NCBI RefSeq assembly: GCF_003945765.1
Contig: NZ_CP027712.1
Span: 4,340,001-4,404,000 of the forward strand
Source: Pseudomonas chlororaphis subsp. chlororaphis
GTDB taxonomy: Bacteria; Pseudomonadota; Gammaproteobacteria; Pseudomonadales; Pseudomonadaceae
DNA: 64,000 bases
Direction of reading: 5' to 3'
Position 1 is the stretch's first letter. Each line of letters begins with the position of its first letter. A model generated the notes under the pieces. That model made no database searches. It saw only the letters and a list, made by a program, of their open reading frames with translations, and was not told the origin of the DNA. Made by a program: the position numbers and the translations under genes. This document shows positions 16,510 through 25,152 of the stretch, piece by piece.

Positions 16510-16653
16510 CTACAGCACGCTATATGGCACTCGCAGCACAATGCTCCACTTGCTGCCAGTGCGTGACCACTGATCATCCATAGCGCCCGCTGTATTGGCG
16601 ACTATCAGCGCCACGACACAGGCAAACAACGTGAACACGGCAAAGACCCCCAT
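16510..16653 (-). CDS. Possible 47-residue single-span membrane protein
   Basis: The frame begins MGVFAVFTLFACVVALIVAN, a clear membrane helix, and continues with a polar tail (MDDQWSRTGSKWS). No good ribosome site precedes the ATG, and the frame is closed by a stop shortly upstream. It may be a small membrane protein or a fragment of a lost transporter. I record it because the gap between the GNAT gene and the 63-residue gene is otherwise empty. Confidence 0.3.
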   Translation of the reverse strand: MGVFAVFTLFACVVALIVANTAGAMDDQWSRTGSKWSIVLRVPYSVL

Positions 16654-16747
16654 CACATGCAAGTAAGGCAGTGCGTACTACATAGCACCGTCATCGTTAC
16701 GGGTATAACGGTCTGCAAACCTTGGTCATGTGCAAGGAGGAGGATGC

Positions 16748-16774
16748 AAAAAGCCCAGCACTCTGGCTGGGCTT
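16748..16774 (-). terminator. Rho-independent terminator of the 63-residue gene
   Basis: The stem gcccagc / gctgggc is followed on the minus strand by TTTTT, just after the stop of the gene at 16778-16969. Confidence 0.8.
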
Positions 16775-16777
16775 CGA

Positions 16778-16969
16778 TTATTTTCTACATGCCATCATCT
16801 TGTCGGCGAGAGTTTTGGCTCTTTCGATCAACAGGTTCTGCCTGTCTTCATGAGTGGCCTCTCCTACGACCGGTGCCGTCAGATTGCTTTCGGCAATCAA
16901 CGCAGCGCAGAAGTATTGATCCCAGACTCTTTGCTCCGACGCCTGTTTGCTTACTTGGTCGGCGATCAT
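16778..16969 (-). CDS. Small hypothetical protein (63 aa)
   Basis: A GGAGCC ribosome site lies 5 nt before the ATG and a strong terminator follows the stop, so this is probably a real gene. The product is polar and mostly helical (DQVSKQASEQRVWDQYF; RQNLLIERAKTLADKMM) with no signal or membrane segment. I do not recognise the family. Confidence 0.65.
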   Translation of the reverse strand: MIADQVSKQASEQRVWDQYFCAALIAESNLTAPVVGEATHEDRQNLLIERAKTLADKMMACRK

Positions 16970-17100
16970 ATAGGGGCTCCTTTTGACGAGGTAGCACCGT
17001 CATTTTACGCCTCAATCGCCAACAGCCCCCGCGCTAGCGGATAGCCGGCAAACGGTGTGGAGCCAATTGGACTGCACAGGTTTCCGGCGCCGCCTGGCAG

Positions 17101-17517
17101 CTATTTCACGCCAATATCCTGCGCAAAACGAAGCAGATAGCCATCGGGATCCAGGACCAGGAAATTCCTCTGCCCGAACTGTCGATCATGGCTGCGGTAC
17201 CAATGCTCTTCGACAGGTCTCCTGATCGGGCAACCGGCGGCCTCAAGCGCGGAAACCAGGGCCGACGCATCCGGACACTCGATGGAAAGGTTCATGCCTC
17301 GGCCATAGGGAGGCTCCAGGGGCCCCACACGCCAGGGCGAATCGTCATGCCAGTCCTGCTCCAGCATGATCTGGCTGTTGCCAAAGGAGAGAAAGGCAAA
17401 CTGGTCCTCGGGCCGGTCGTACTCAACCCTGAAACCCAACACATCACAGTAGAAATACAGACTCTGCTGCAAGTCCGAAACGATCAGTTCCGGCACCAGG
17501 GCGTTCAACTTGAACAT
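17101..17517 (-). CDS. VOC-family (glyoxalase/bleomycin-resistance-like) protein
   Basis: The 138-residue protein has the paired beta-alpha-beta-beta-beta modules of the vicinal oxygen chelate fold: LVPELIVSDLQQSLYFYCDV at the start and NFLVLDPDGYLLRFAQD at the end. The layout, with QIMLEQ in the middle, is closest to bleomycin-binding resistance proteins, which sequester the drug; other VOC members are dioxygenases. A full set of metal-binding residues is not obvious, which favours a binding protein. It appears monocistronic. Confidence 0.82.
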   Translation of the reverse strand: MFKLNALVPELIVSDLQQSLYFYCDVLGFRVEYDRPEDQFAFLSFGNSQIMLEQDWHDDSPWRVGPLEPPYGRGMNLSIECPDASALVSALEAAGCPIRRPVEEHWYRSHDRQFGQRNFLVLDPDGYLLRFAQDIGVK

Positions 17518-17603
17518 GTTCTTGTATCCATTCAGTTCCTTGGCCGGCCAATCTACCCTGGATCTCTGTCATTGCCGGCTTATTTAGCACTCGGCATTAC
17601 TGG

Positions 17604-17840
17604 TCATTGAACCTTCTGCCCGCTGCCAATCTTCTTGGCCCGGTCGATCCCCCACTCAAACGCATCTTCCATGTCCAGGCCATCCGGGGCCAGGTCATTG
17701 TCTTCGACGATAACGCTACCATCCGGCTTGTAGATGCCGATGAACATCTTGAGCGAGCCATCTCTGAGGATCTCTGATCGCACCTTGATCTTGCATCCAT
17801 TCGAAAGCGTTTCACTGTGATTCAAATGACGCTCAGTCAT
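17604..17840 (-). CDS. Small hypothetical protein (78 aa)
   Basis: I place the start at 17840 (MTERHLNHSETLSNGCKI), with GAGGGA upstream. The protein looks like a compact beta-rich domain (KMFIGIYKPDGSVIVEDN) with a helical end (DMEDAFEWGIDRAKKIGSGQ). No cysteine motif, signal or membrane segment is present. The family is not recognised. Confidence 0.6.
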   Translation of the reverse strand: MTERHLNHSETLSNGCKIKVRSEILRDGSLKMFIGIYKPDGSVIVEDNDLAPDGLDMEDAFEWGIDRAKKIGSGQKVQ

Positions 17841-18000
17841 GGCCGCATCCCTCAGTAAATGAAGTTCGAGTAAGGCACAGCCCATTGATTCACGCCAGTC
17901 TATGGCCCCCCATCAAGGGTTAGAGACGACAGGTCCGATTTTGCGAAGGCAATAAAAAGCCCCGCACAGTGGCGAGGCCAATCCTCTATCTGTCAGCGCT

Positions 18001-18354
18001 TCAGCCGGCAGGTTTCAGTGGTGCCGGGGCGGCCATGACATAACGAGACATCAGGTAAGCCACCAGCCCGCCCAACCCCGCGCCCGCCGCATCCGCCAGA
18101 AACAGCGCCAGTTGCGAAGCCGAATGCTGGTAGACCCTGCACATCGCCACCCAGGCGTTCTCCATGAAGCCGGAAGCCCAGTCCCAACCGCAGGGGTAGA
18201 CCATCAAGAAGGCCAGCCCGGCGAGGGTGATCCATCCGGACAACCTGGACGGAGTCTGCGAGAAGACGAACCGGGCCAACTGGCAGATACCGACAAAGAG
18301 CCAGGCCGCCAGCATGCTTCTCATGAATTGGTCGAATAACTCGAAAAAGGCCAT
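18001..18354 (-). CDS. Small membrane protein (117 aa)
   Basis: Three hydrophobic segments are visible at residues about 12-32, 41-60 and 82-108 (the last around LALFLADAAGAGLGGLVAYL). The family is not recognised. An A-rich, weak GC hairpin at about 17953-17978 could end its transcript. Confidence 0.62.
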   Translation of the reverse strand: MAFFELFDQFMRSMLAAWLFVGICQLARFVFSQTPSRLSGWITLAGLAFLMVYPCGWDWASGFMENAWVAMCRVYQHSASQLALFLADAAGAGLGGLVAYLMSRYVMAAPAPLKPAG

Positions 18355-18406
18355 GGCGCCCTACGCTGAAAAATTACCGAGCGATGATAGCCATTCGTGT
18401 CGCCAT

Positions 18407-18434
18407 AAAAAACCCGGCGCAGCGGCCGGGTTTT
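18407..18434 (-). terminator. Rho-independent terminator
   Basis: The stem aacccggc / gccgggtt has a 6-nt loop. On the minus strand a T-run follows, 50 nt after the stop of the gene at 18484-18756. Confidence 0.8.
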
Positions 18435-18483
18435 CATCAATCGTTTAACGGTGCCCGTAGGCGGCCCCAGCGCCGGGCCTTCC

Positions 18484-18756
18484 TTAACGTCCAGCGGCCT
18501 GGCTAGCTCCTGCACCCTCTTCCCCGGCTCCACCTGCGACCTGGACCAGGGCTTCCAGCAAGGCCTCGGTGTGATTGATCGATTCCCGGATCTCATCGAA
18601 GGCATCCTCCAGATCGCGCACCTTCGCTGTCGCCGAAGCGCCGCACAGGGCTTGCTGGATCTGGAACTCATCCTGCTTGAATTGCAGGACATTGGCCCGC
18701 AGGCCTTCGATACGAAGGGACAACTGCGAAATGTGATGACGGCGACGCTGAACCAT
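18484..18756 (-). CDS. Small coiled-coil hypothetical protein (90 aa)
   Basis: The product is polar and almost entirely helical, with heptad-like spacing (LSLRIEGLRANVLQFKQDEF; RDLEDAFDEIRESINHTEAL). It ends in a small Gly/Ala-rich tail. It has no signal peptide. A terminator follows it. The family is not recognised; a structural or chaperone-like role is only a guess. Confidence 0.55.
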   Translation of the reverse strand: MVQRRRHHISQLSLRIEGLRANVLQFKQDEFQIQQALCGASATAKVRDLEDAFDEIRESINHTEALLEALVQVAGGAGEEGAGASQAAGR

Positions 18757-18864
18757 TTCCGATTCTCCTTCATGGCCCTCTTACTTATTCAGATCGTCAC
18801 GCGCCGACAGATGTTCAGCGGTTCCTGACCAAAGGCACAGCGTGCCATGCCAGTGGCCAAGCCC

Positions 18865-20463
18865 TCAAAGCTTGCTGTCCAGCGCCACCAGCAAGGCCGC
18901 GTCCCGTCCGTAGATGTCCGGGGCATAGGACAGCTGGCCATGGCTGTCGGCTTGCGCCGTCCAGTACGTGAGCAGGATCGGTACCGGCGTCGATAGCCTG
19001 AACTCATGAGTGAGCCCGGTGCTCAGCAATTCGTCTGTGCGCACCCGTTCCGCCGGGCTCACCAGCAGATCGCGCAGCTGCAACGCATGCTCGACCCGCA
19101 CGCAGCCCGAACTGAAGGCCCTTGGCCCCTTGTTGAACAGCGCCTGGCTGGGCGTGTCGTGCAGGTACACCGAGAACGGGTTGGGGAAGCGGATCGCCAT
19201 CTGCCCCAGCGGGTTTCTCGGTCCGGCTTCCTGGCGCAGGAGAATATTGCCGGGGTTGTCCCAGTCGATATCCTCCACCGCCAGGGGATGCCCTTCGCTG
19301 TCGAGCACCTGCAGGTTCTGCCGATTGAGGAAGGACTGGTCGCGGCGAATTTCCGGCAGCTTGTCTTCGCGGAAAATGGTCGGCGGCACCGTCCAGGTCG
19401 GGTTCAGGGTCAGGCGCGTGACCTGGGATTTCAACAGTGGCGTCTGGCGCTCGGCACGCCCCACCTGGGTCCGGGTCTGCCAGACCGGCACGCCGCCCTG
19501 ATAGACGATCAACTGCGCCGCGGCCAGGTTGACCAGCAGGCTGTCGGGCTCCATGTCCTGCGCCAGCCAGCGAAAGCGTTCGAGGTTGATGCGCAGCTGT
19601 TCGCGGCGCATCTGCGGGCTGATGTTCAGTTCATTCAAGGTCCCCGCGCCGATCACCCCATCGGCTTGCAGCGAATGGCTGAGCTGGAAGCTTTTCACCG
19701 CACTCACCAGGTCGCTGCTGTAAAGGGTGTCGCCTTCGTTGGCGAGGGTGCCCAGGTACCCCTCCTTGAACAGCCGTTGCGCCAGTTCCGGCACTCGCGC
19801 GTCCTGCATCTGCGGACGCAATAGCGGCCCGTTGGGAAGGGGCTGCCAATGGGGCAACGCCAGCTGGCGCTGCTGGGCATACAGCTGGCGCAGGTTCTGA
19901 TATTGCTCGAGGCTCGGCCGCGCCAGCGCGAAGGCCGCCGGGATGTCCTGCAGGCCGGGCCCGGCGATGGCAAGCACCTGCGCCTGGCGATCCAGCTGTG
20001 AGGGATGGGCGTGCCACATCGGCTCGAAACGGGCCTGCGACAGACGGCCGTAATGCAGGTCATGCAGGGCTTGCAGGTAATGCTGGCTGAAGCTCAGGTC
20101 AGCGCACAGCGCGTCGCCCGCGAGCGCACTGGCCGGTGACCGGTAGTCGGCCGGGTCCAGGCCATCGTCGGCCAGTTGCTGCAACTGTGCCTGCAACGCC
20201 TCCAAACGTGCGCTGGACGACCAGACCGGCTGGTCACCCTGCTGTTGGTAAAAAGCCTGTAACAGGCTCTGGGCGGGAATGTCCAGGTGCACCGCCAACC
20301 CCGGACAGGCGGCGGACAATCGAGTGAATACCTGTTGCACAGGGTTCTCATGATCGACCGGTACATCCTGAGCAGTCGCGACCAACGGCGCAGCGAGCAG
20401 GAAAAGGCTCAAGTAACATGCGTGTTTTTTGAACAACTGCTTTACTCCAATCATGGCCATCAT
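18865..20463 (-). CDS. L,D-transpeptidase, YcbB/LdtD-like
   Basis: The roughly 532-residue exported protein has an N-terminal signal segment (YLSLFLLAAPLVATAQ), a scaffold domain, a peptidoglycan-binding repeat (LSHSLQADGVIGAGTLNELN) and a C-terminal YkuD domain. The catalytic block is HDTPSQALFNKGPRAFSSGC-VR, giving His and the S/T-x-G-C nucleophile. Such enzymes form 3-3 cross-links in murein using tetrapeptide donors. The start is uncertain: ATGs at 20463, 20460 and 20454 are in frame. It is head-to-head with a second, unrelated-family L,D-transpeptidase at 20578. Confidence 0.88.
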   Translation of the reverse strand: MMAMIGVKQLFKKHACYLSLFLLAAPLVATAQDVPVDHENPVQQVFTRLSAACPGLAVHLDIPAQSLLQAFYQQQGDQPVWSSSARLEALQAQLQQLADDGLDPADYRSPASALAGDALCADLSFSQHYLQALHDLHYGRLSQARFEPMWHAHPSQLDRQAQVLAIAGPGLQDIPAAFALARPSLEQYQNLRQLYAQQRQLALPHWQPLPNGPLLRPQMQDARVPELAQRLFKEGYLGTLANEGDTLYSSDLVSAVKSFQLSHSLQADGVIGAGTLNELNISPQMRREQLRINLERFRWLAQDMEPDSLLVNLAAAQLIVYQGGVPVWQTRTQVGRAERQTPLLKSQVTRLTLNPTWTVPPTIFREDKLPEIRRDQSFLNRQNLQVLDSEGHPLAVEDIDWDNPGNILLRQEAGPRNPLGQMAIRFPNPFSVYLHDTPSQALFNKGPRAFSSGCVRVEHALQLRDLLVSPAERVRTDELLSTGLTHEFRLSTPVPILLTYWTAQADSHGQLSYAPDIYGRDAALLVALDSKL

Positions 20464-20577
20464 TGTGATGGTCAACCTCGGCAGTGGCTGCGAAAAATCA
20501 TCCAACCACCTGTAACCAGAACTGCCAGGAGAGCGACAGGACGTCAGGAGCCAAAGTGACTGTGGGGACACTCTAGA

Positions 20578-21291
20578 ATGCTGACCTTCTTGCGCCGGCT
20601 CTGTCTGGCAATGACCACCCTAGGCGCGATCTGCAGCCCCGCGCTCGCCGCCAACAACACGACTCCGCTGCTTTACAACAGCCTCGCCCACGCCGCTCCA
20701 GAACTCAATCCCCAAGTGTTGAAAAGTGCCTTGAGCGCCATGCAATGCGCAGTCAACAGCGGCGCCAGGCAAGCCCGGCACCTGGCGGTCATCGACTATT
20801 CGCAACCTTCCACCGCCCGCCGCCTGTGGATCTTCGACTTGAATAAAAGAACCCTGGTGCTGCGCGACCTGGTCGCCCACGGGCAGAAATCCGGGGAGAA
20901 CTTCGCCACCCAGTTTTCCAATCGCATGGGCAGTTTCCAGTCCAGCCTCGGCCTGTTCCGCACCCAGGAAAGTTATGAAGGCAGCCACGGTTATTCGCTG
21001 CGCATGGACGGCCTGGAGCCAGGTTTCAATGACCTCGCCCGCGATCGGGATATCGTGATTCACGCGGCCGACTATGTGAGCCCTCTGTGGAGCCGACGCC
21101 AAGGGCGCATCGGCCGCAGCCTGGGTTGCCCGGCCGTGCGTCCGCAAGTGGCGCGCCAGGTGATCGACCGCCTCAAGGACGGTCAGTTCATGTTTTCCTG
21201 GTACCCCGACCAGCGTTGGCTGAAATCCTCGCCCTACCTCAACTGCCAGCCACGCCAGGTGGCCAGCATTGTCGCCGCCAGCGGCGGTTAA
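20578..21291 (+). CDS. Murein L,D-transpeptidase catalytic-domain protein (YkuD_2 family)
   Basis: The 237-residue protein has a signal peptide (MLTFLRRLCLAMTTLGAICS, cleavage after ALA) and the YkuD_2 domain. Visible blocks are HLAVIDYSQPSTARRLWIFD, the GSFQSSLGLFRTQESYEGSH region, IVIHAADYVS and the catalytic R-S-L-G-C-P-A. It should act in the periplasm on murein. It is divergent from the YcbB-like gene, with starts about 115 nt apart, suggesting shared control. The next gene (21304) converges on it with 12 nt between stops. Confidence 0.87.
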   Translation: MLTFLRRLCLAMTTLGAICSPALAANNTTPLLYNSLAHAAPELNPQVLKSALSAMQCAVNSGARQARHLAVIDYSQPSTARRLWIFDLNKRTLVLRDLVAHGQKSGENFATQFSNRMGSFQSSLGLFRTQESYEGSHGYSLRMDGLEPGFNDLARDRDIVIHAADYVSPLWSRRQGRIGRSLGCPAVRPQVARQVIDRLKDGQFMFSWYPDQRWLKSSPYLNCQPRQVASIVAASGG

Positions 21292-21303
21292 CCCGTTCGC
21301 TCC

Positions 21304-22662
21304 TTAACCGGCGGCCGAGGCCGCCGTTTCCGGCTCTTCGGGTATTTTGACGAAGATGCTGTACTTCGCCCCTTCCATCGCTTCGAAGGCGATGAGCTTG
21401 TCCACCAGCGGGCCGCTCAGCACCTTGCCGGCATTGAGCAACAGCATGCCATTGTCGGCATTCAGGTTGCGCGCCAGGGTCATGCCCGGGGCCAGGTCGC
21501 GCGTCGTCAGGACCCTGACCGTCGGATCGGCCAGGGTGACATCGCTCTGATAAGCCGCGCAGACGCCGACGAAATCCTCCACCAGGTCGGGGTCGTAGAG
21601 TTTGCCGGCGTATTTGCGAATGAACAGCAGCGCCTCATCGCTGTTCATCTGCCGTTCGAGTATCAGCCCGCGTTGCAGCTCGATGAAGTCCACGGCCAGC
21701 TTGAGCCAGCGCGAGCCCAGCGGAATGGCCTCGCCCTTGAGATGATCGGGAAAACCACTGCCATCCCAGCGTTCCTGGTGATGCAGGATGATGCGCGCCG
21801 CGTCCTTCATCGGCTCCAGGGTCATCAGCAGCGACTCGCTCTGCTTCGGGTAGGCCCGGTACAGGTCGCGCTCGTTGTGGTGCAGCAGGTCCGCGGGCGC
21901 GGTCATCATGCTGTCGGTCCAGCTCAGCTTGCCGATGTTGTACAGCGCGGCGGCCATAGTCATGTTGCGGCTGTCGGCTTCGTCCAGGCCATGGGTGATG
22001 CAATAGACGCGAATCAGCTCAATGATCTGCCGGTTGGTCTGCTTGGCCTTGGGCAGGCGCAGGTTGGCCAGCAGCGAAAACACCTCGGTACCGGTCACGT
22101 AGCTGCGCTTGAGCTCTTCATACGCCAGATCGAGCATGTCGGCGGTCTGTTGCAGTTCGGCGGTGCGCGCCGCCACATGCTTTTCCAGGGTCGAGTTGAG
22201 GGTTTTCAATTGCTCGTTCTGTTGCCGGGTCAGGGTTTCCAGACGCTGGCGCTCGCTTTCGGAATTGTGATGGGCCAGGGCCTGGCGCAGCGTCACCAGC
22301 ATGTCCTCGTCGTTCCAGGGCTTGCTGATATACCGATGGATCTGCCCTTCGTTGATGGCCTTGGCAATCAAGGTCATGTCGGCATAACCAGTGAGCAGGA
22401 TCCGCAGCGTCGATGGATAACGCTGATGGATATGGGCCAGCAAGGTCGCACCGTCCATGCTCGGCATGCGGGCGTCACTCATGACCACGTCGACCGGCCG
22501 TTGTTCGAGGATCTCCAGGGCCTTGGCACCGCTGTCGGCCAACAGGATGTCGTAAGGCTGGCTGCGTAACAGCCGACGAAGGCTATTGAGAATCGATTCC
22601 TCATCGTCGACCAGCAGTACCGTCGGTCTGTCCTGGGCTGTGCCCGCTGTATGTTCTTCCAT
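21304..22662 (-). CDS. Response regulator with degenerate HD-GYP ('YN-GYP') output domain
   Basis: The 452-residue protein has a receiver (residues about 13-130; acidic pair D19-D20, phosphoacceptor D63, K114), a coiled coil (about 135-185) and an HD-GYP-like domain. The metal-binding HD pair is replaced by Tyr-Asn (YNIGK, 241-242) and the usual 'HP' helix reads AYP; HHQERWDGSGFP is kept. This is the arrangement described for P. aeruginosa PA2572, where the YN-GYP domain lacks measurable phosphodiesterase activity. It probably binds partners rather than degrades c-di-GMP. It is divergent from the five-gene redox/c-di-GMP operon. Confidence 0.88.
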   Translation of the reverse strand: MEEHTAGTAQDRPTVLLVDDEESILNSLRRLLRSQPYDILLADSGAKALEILEQRPVDVVMSDARMPSMDGATLLAHIHQRYPSTLRILLTGYADMTLIAKAINEGQIHRYISKPWNDEDMLVTLRQALAHHNSESERQRLETLTRQQNEQLKTLNSTLEKHVAARTAELQQTADMLDLAYEELKRSYVTGTEVFSLLANLRLPKAKQTNRQIIELIRVYCITHGLDEADSRNMTMAAALYNIGKLSWTDSMMTAPADLLHHNERDLYRAYPKQSESLLMTLEPMKDAARIILHHQERWDGSGFPDHLKGEAIPLGSRWLKLAVDFIELQRGLILERQMNSDEALLFIRKYAGKLYDPDLVEDFVGVCAAYQSDVTLADPTVRVLTTRDLAPGMTLARNLNADNGMLLLNAGKVLSGPLVDKLIAFEAMEGAKYSIFVKIPEEPETAASAAG

Positions 22663-22677
22663 GGTTCCCCCTCCCCT

Positions 22678-22691
22678 TTGACTGCGATCAG
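22678..22691. promoter_or_regulatory. Anr/FNR-like box (weak candidate)
   Basis: TTGAC-TGCG-ATCAG matches 8 of 10 positions of the TTGAT-N4-ATCAA consensus. It lies in the 117-nt region between the YN-GYP gene and the divergent operon, 88 nt upstream of the operon's first start. A cytochrome c peroxidase gene in that operon makes oxygen control plausible. Confidence 0.3.
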
Positions 22692-22779
22692 ACCCGCCTT
22701 CTGGGACAGGCTAGATGACTTGTAGTGTTTCGGCATGAATTCGACGCCGGCCGATTAGCGCATACGGGGGAGCCTGACT

Positions 22780-25152
22780 ATGCTCAAGGCCAAAATGGAC
22801 TGCATGTTCAGGAAGCAGGAAGGGAAGCCCGATGAGCTTATATACAAGGTGTCCGCACCGAGTTGGGGCACGCCGATGATGGCGTCGGCAGACCGGACCA
22901 ACCGGCGAATTCTGATCGTCGACGACACGACGTCGATCCATGAGGATTTTCGCAAGATCCTCGCCTGCACGGATGCCCCCGGGGACAGCCTCAGCGACGC
23001 CGAAGCCGCCCTGTTCGGTACGCCCGTCAGTGCCTCGCTGGAGCATTTTTTCCTCGACTCAGCGTTTCAGGGCCGGGAGGCGCTGGACAAGGTGCAGGCA
23101 GCGCTGGATCACGATGCGCCTTATGCCATGGCGTTCATCGACATGCGCATGCCGCCCGGCTGGGACGGCCTGGAAACCATCGAGCGGCTGTGGCAGGTCG
23201 ACCCCAAGCTGCAAATCGCCCTGTGCACCGCCTACTCCGACTATTCTTGGGAAGACATCGCCGAGCGCCTGCAACTGGGCGACCGCCTGCTGATCCTGAA
23301 AAAGCCCTTCGACGCCATCGAGATCCGCCAGATGGCCAGCGCCTTGACCGTCAAATGGCAGATGACCGAAGACGCCGAACTGAAAATGGACCAGCTGGAG
23401 CAAGCGGTCGAGGAACGCACCCGCGAGTTGGCCGACGCCAACATCATCGTGCAGAACAGCCCCACCATCCTCTATCGCCTGCGGGGCGAGCCATCGTTCA
23501 CGCTGATGTACATCTCCCACAACATCACCAAGTTCGGCCATGTGGCGGCGCAACTGGTGGCCTCGGCCGACTGGGCCCAGACCCTGATCCACCCCGACGA
23601 CCAGGCCAAGGTCAAGAACGCCATGCTGCGGATCCTCGATCGGGATGTGGCGGGAGCCTCCATCGAGTTCCGCATGCGCACCGGCGATGGTGCCTTTCGC
23701 TGGGTGGAAAACCGCTATATTCCGGTACGCAACGACCAGAGCCAATTGGTCGAGGTGGAAGGGATCATCCTCGACATTACCGAACGCAGGCTGGCCGAAG
23801 AAAAAATGGCCCTGATGGCCCGCACCGACAGCCTGACCGGGCTGGCCAACCGCGCCACCCTGATCGAGCGCCTGCATCAGGCATTCGCCGCGGCCCGACG
23901 GGGAGCCGCGCCCTTCGCGATGTTTTACCTGGACCTGGACCACTTCAAGCGCATCAACGACACCCTCGGCCACCCCATTGGTGACTTGCTGCTGCAGGAA
24001 GTGGCCCGGCGCATCAAGGCCTGCACCCGGGAAAACGATGTGGTGGCGCGCCTGGGCGGCGACGAGTTCGCGATCCTGCAACTGGACGTCGACGAGGCCA
24101 CGCATTGTGCCGCGCTGGCGACGAAAATCCGCGACACCCTGCTGCTCCCCTACTCCTTGGAAGGCAACGAGGTGCGCATCTCGGTGAGCATCGGCATCAG
24201 CCTCTACAGCCCGCAGACCCTGAGTGCCGACAGCCTGATGGCGCAGTCGGACATGGCGCTGTATCGCTCCAAGGACAAGGGCCGCAACCAGTTCCATTTC
24301 CACAGCGAGGAAATCAACCAGGAGGTCACGGAGCGGGTGACCCTGGCCAACGACCTGAAGCTGGCCCTGGAACGCGACGAACTGCACCTGCATTACCTGC
24401 CGGAAGTCGATCTCGGTACCGGCAGGATCCTCGGCATGGCGACCCAGGTTCGTTGGCTCCACCCCCTGCGCGGCTGGCTCGAGGCCGAGGACTTCATGCC
24501 CGCGGCCGAGAAGACCGGCATCGTCATCGCCCTCGGTCATTGGCTGCTGGACCAGGCCTGCCGGCAGATGCGCGCCTGGCGCGACCAGAACGTGGCACCG
24601 CCATTGATTGCGATCCATTTGTCCCTGGTCCAGCTCAAGACCGGGCCAGAACTGATCTACGACGTATTGCGCACCACCGCGCGCTGGGACCTGTGCCCGT
24701 GGGACCTGAGATTCGACGTGACCGAGGGCACCCTGGCCCAGACCAAGTGGACCCACAACGACATCCTGCCCAGGCTGTGCGAGCTGGGCGTGAAGATCGC
24801 CATCGACGATTTCGGCACCGAATATTCCTCGTTCGACTACCTCAAGACCTACAGGGTCAACCACCTCAAGCTTGCCCAGCGCTTTCTCGACAGCGCCAGC
24901 AGCGACCCGGACAACGCCATGACGCTCCGGGCCATCCTCAACTTCGCCCGCGAGGTGGGCATCGGGGTCACCGCTGAAGGGGTGGAAACCCAGGAGCAGC
25001 GTACGACCTTGATATCCAGCGGCACGTCACTGGGGCACTCGCTCGGTGCGGCGGTCGACAGCGACCAGGCTGGCGAACTGCTCAAGGCCAGGTCTGCTGC
25101 TGTGGATGGCAGCACCAGGTCGGCGGATCCGACGTCGGAGAATTTCAGGTGA
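22780..25152 (+). CDS. Response regulator with PAS, GGDEF (intact) and EAL (degenerate) domains
   Basis: The 790-residue protein has an enlarged receiver (residues about 42-185; DD 48-49, phosphoacceptor D121, K174), a PAS/PAC unit (about 220-345), GGDEF (about 350-515) and an EAL-like domain (about 525-775). GGDEF is intact (GGDEF at 426-430, YLDLDHFKRIND metal site) and has an RxxD inhibitory site (REND) five residues upstream. In the EAL domain the EAL triplet reads ATQ, the NVSA Asn is His and the ELEITES motif reads RFDVTEG, so it is probably inactive. I expect a phosphorylation-controlled diguanylate cyclase. GGGGGAG precedes ATG 22780; a start at 22876 is possible. Confidence 0.9.
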   Translation: MLKAKMDCMFRKQEGKPDELIYKVSAPSWGTPMMASADRTNRRILIVDDTTSIHEDFRKILACTDAPGDSLSDAEAALFGTPVSASLEHFFLDSAFQGREALDKVQAALDHDAPYAMAFIDMRMPPGWDGLETIERLWQVDPKLQIALCTAYSDYSWEDIAERLQLGDRLLILKKPFDAIEIRQMASALTVKWQMTEDAELKMDQLEQAVEERTRELADANIIVQNSPTILYRLRGEPSFTLMYISHNITKFGHVAAQLVASADWAQTLIHPDDQAKVKNAMLRILDRDVAGASIEFRMRTGDGAFRWVENRYIPVRNDQSQLVEVEGIILDITERRLAEEKMALMARTDSLTGLANRATLIERLHQAFAAARRGAAPFAMFYLDLDHFKRINDTLGHPIGDLLLQEVARRIKACTRENDVVARLGGDEFAILQLDVDEATHCAALATKIRDTLLLPYSLEGNEVRISVSIGISLYSPQTLSADSLMAQSDMALYRSKDKGRNQFHFHSEEINQEVTERVTLANDLKLALERDELHLHYLPEVDLGTGRILGMATQVRWLHPLRGWLEAEDFMPAAEKTGIVIALGHWLLDQACRQMRAWRDQNVAPPLIAIHLSLVQLKTGPELIYDVLRTTARWDLCPWDLRFDVTEGTLAQTKWTHNDILPRLCELGVKIAIDDFGTEYSSFDYLKTYRVNHLKLAQRFLDSASSDPDNAMTLRAILNFAREVGIGVTAEGVETQEQRTTLISSGTSLGHSLGAAVDSDQAGELLKARSAAVDGSTRSADPTSENFR

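Noticed and set aside
4579..18400. Classical integrative island with integrase at tRNA-Ser
   Set aside because: Accessory genes follow the tRNA, but I found no integrase, no phage or conjugation gene and no second copy of the tRNA 3' end.
23059..24864. 601-codon minus-strand frame opposite the REC-PAS-GGDEF-EAL gene
   Set aside because: It is the complement of a recognised multidomain gene and its product is a low-complexity, Gly/Gln/Val-rich shadow with no family features.
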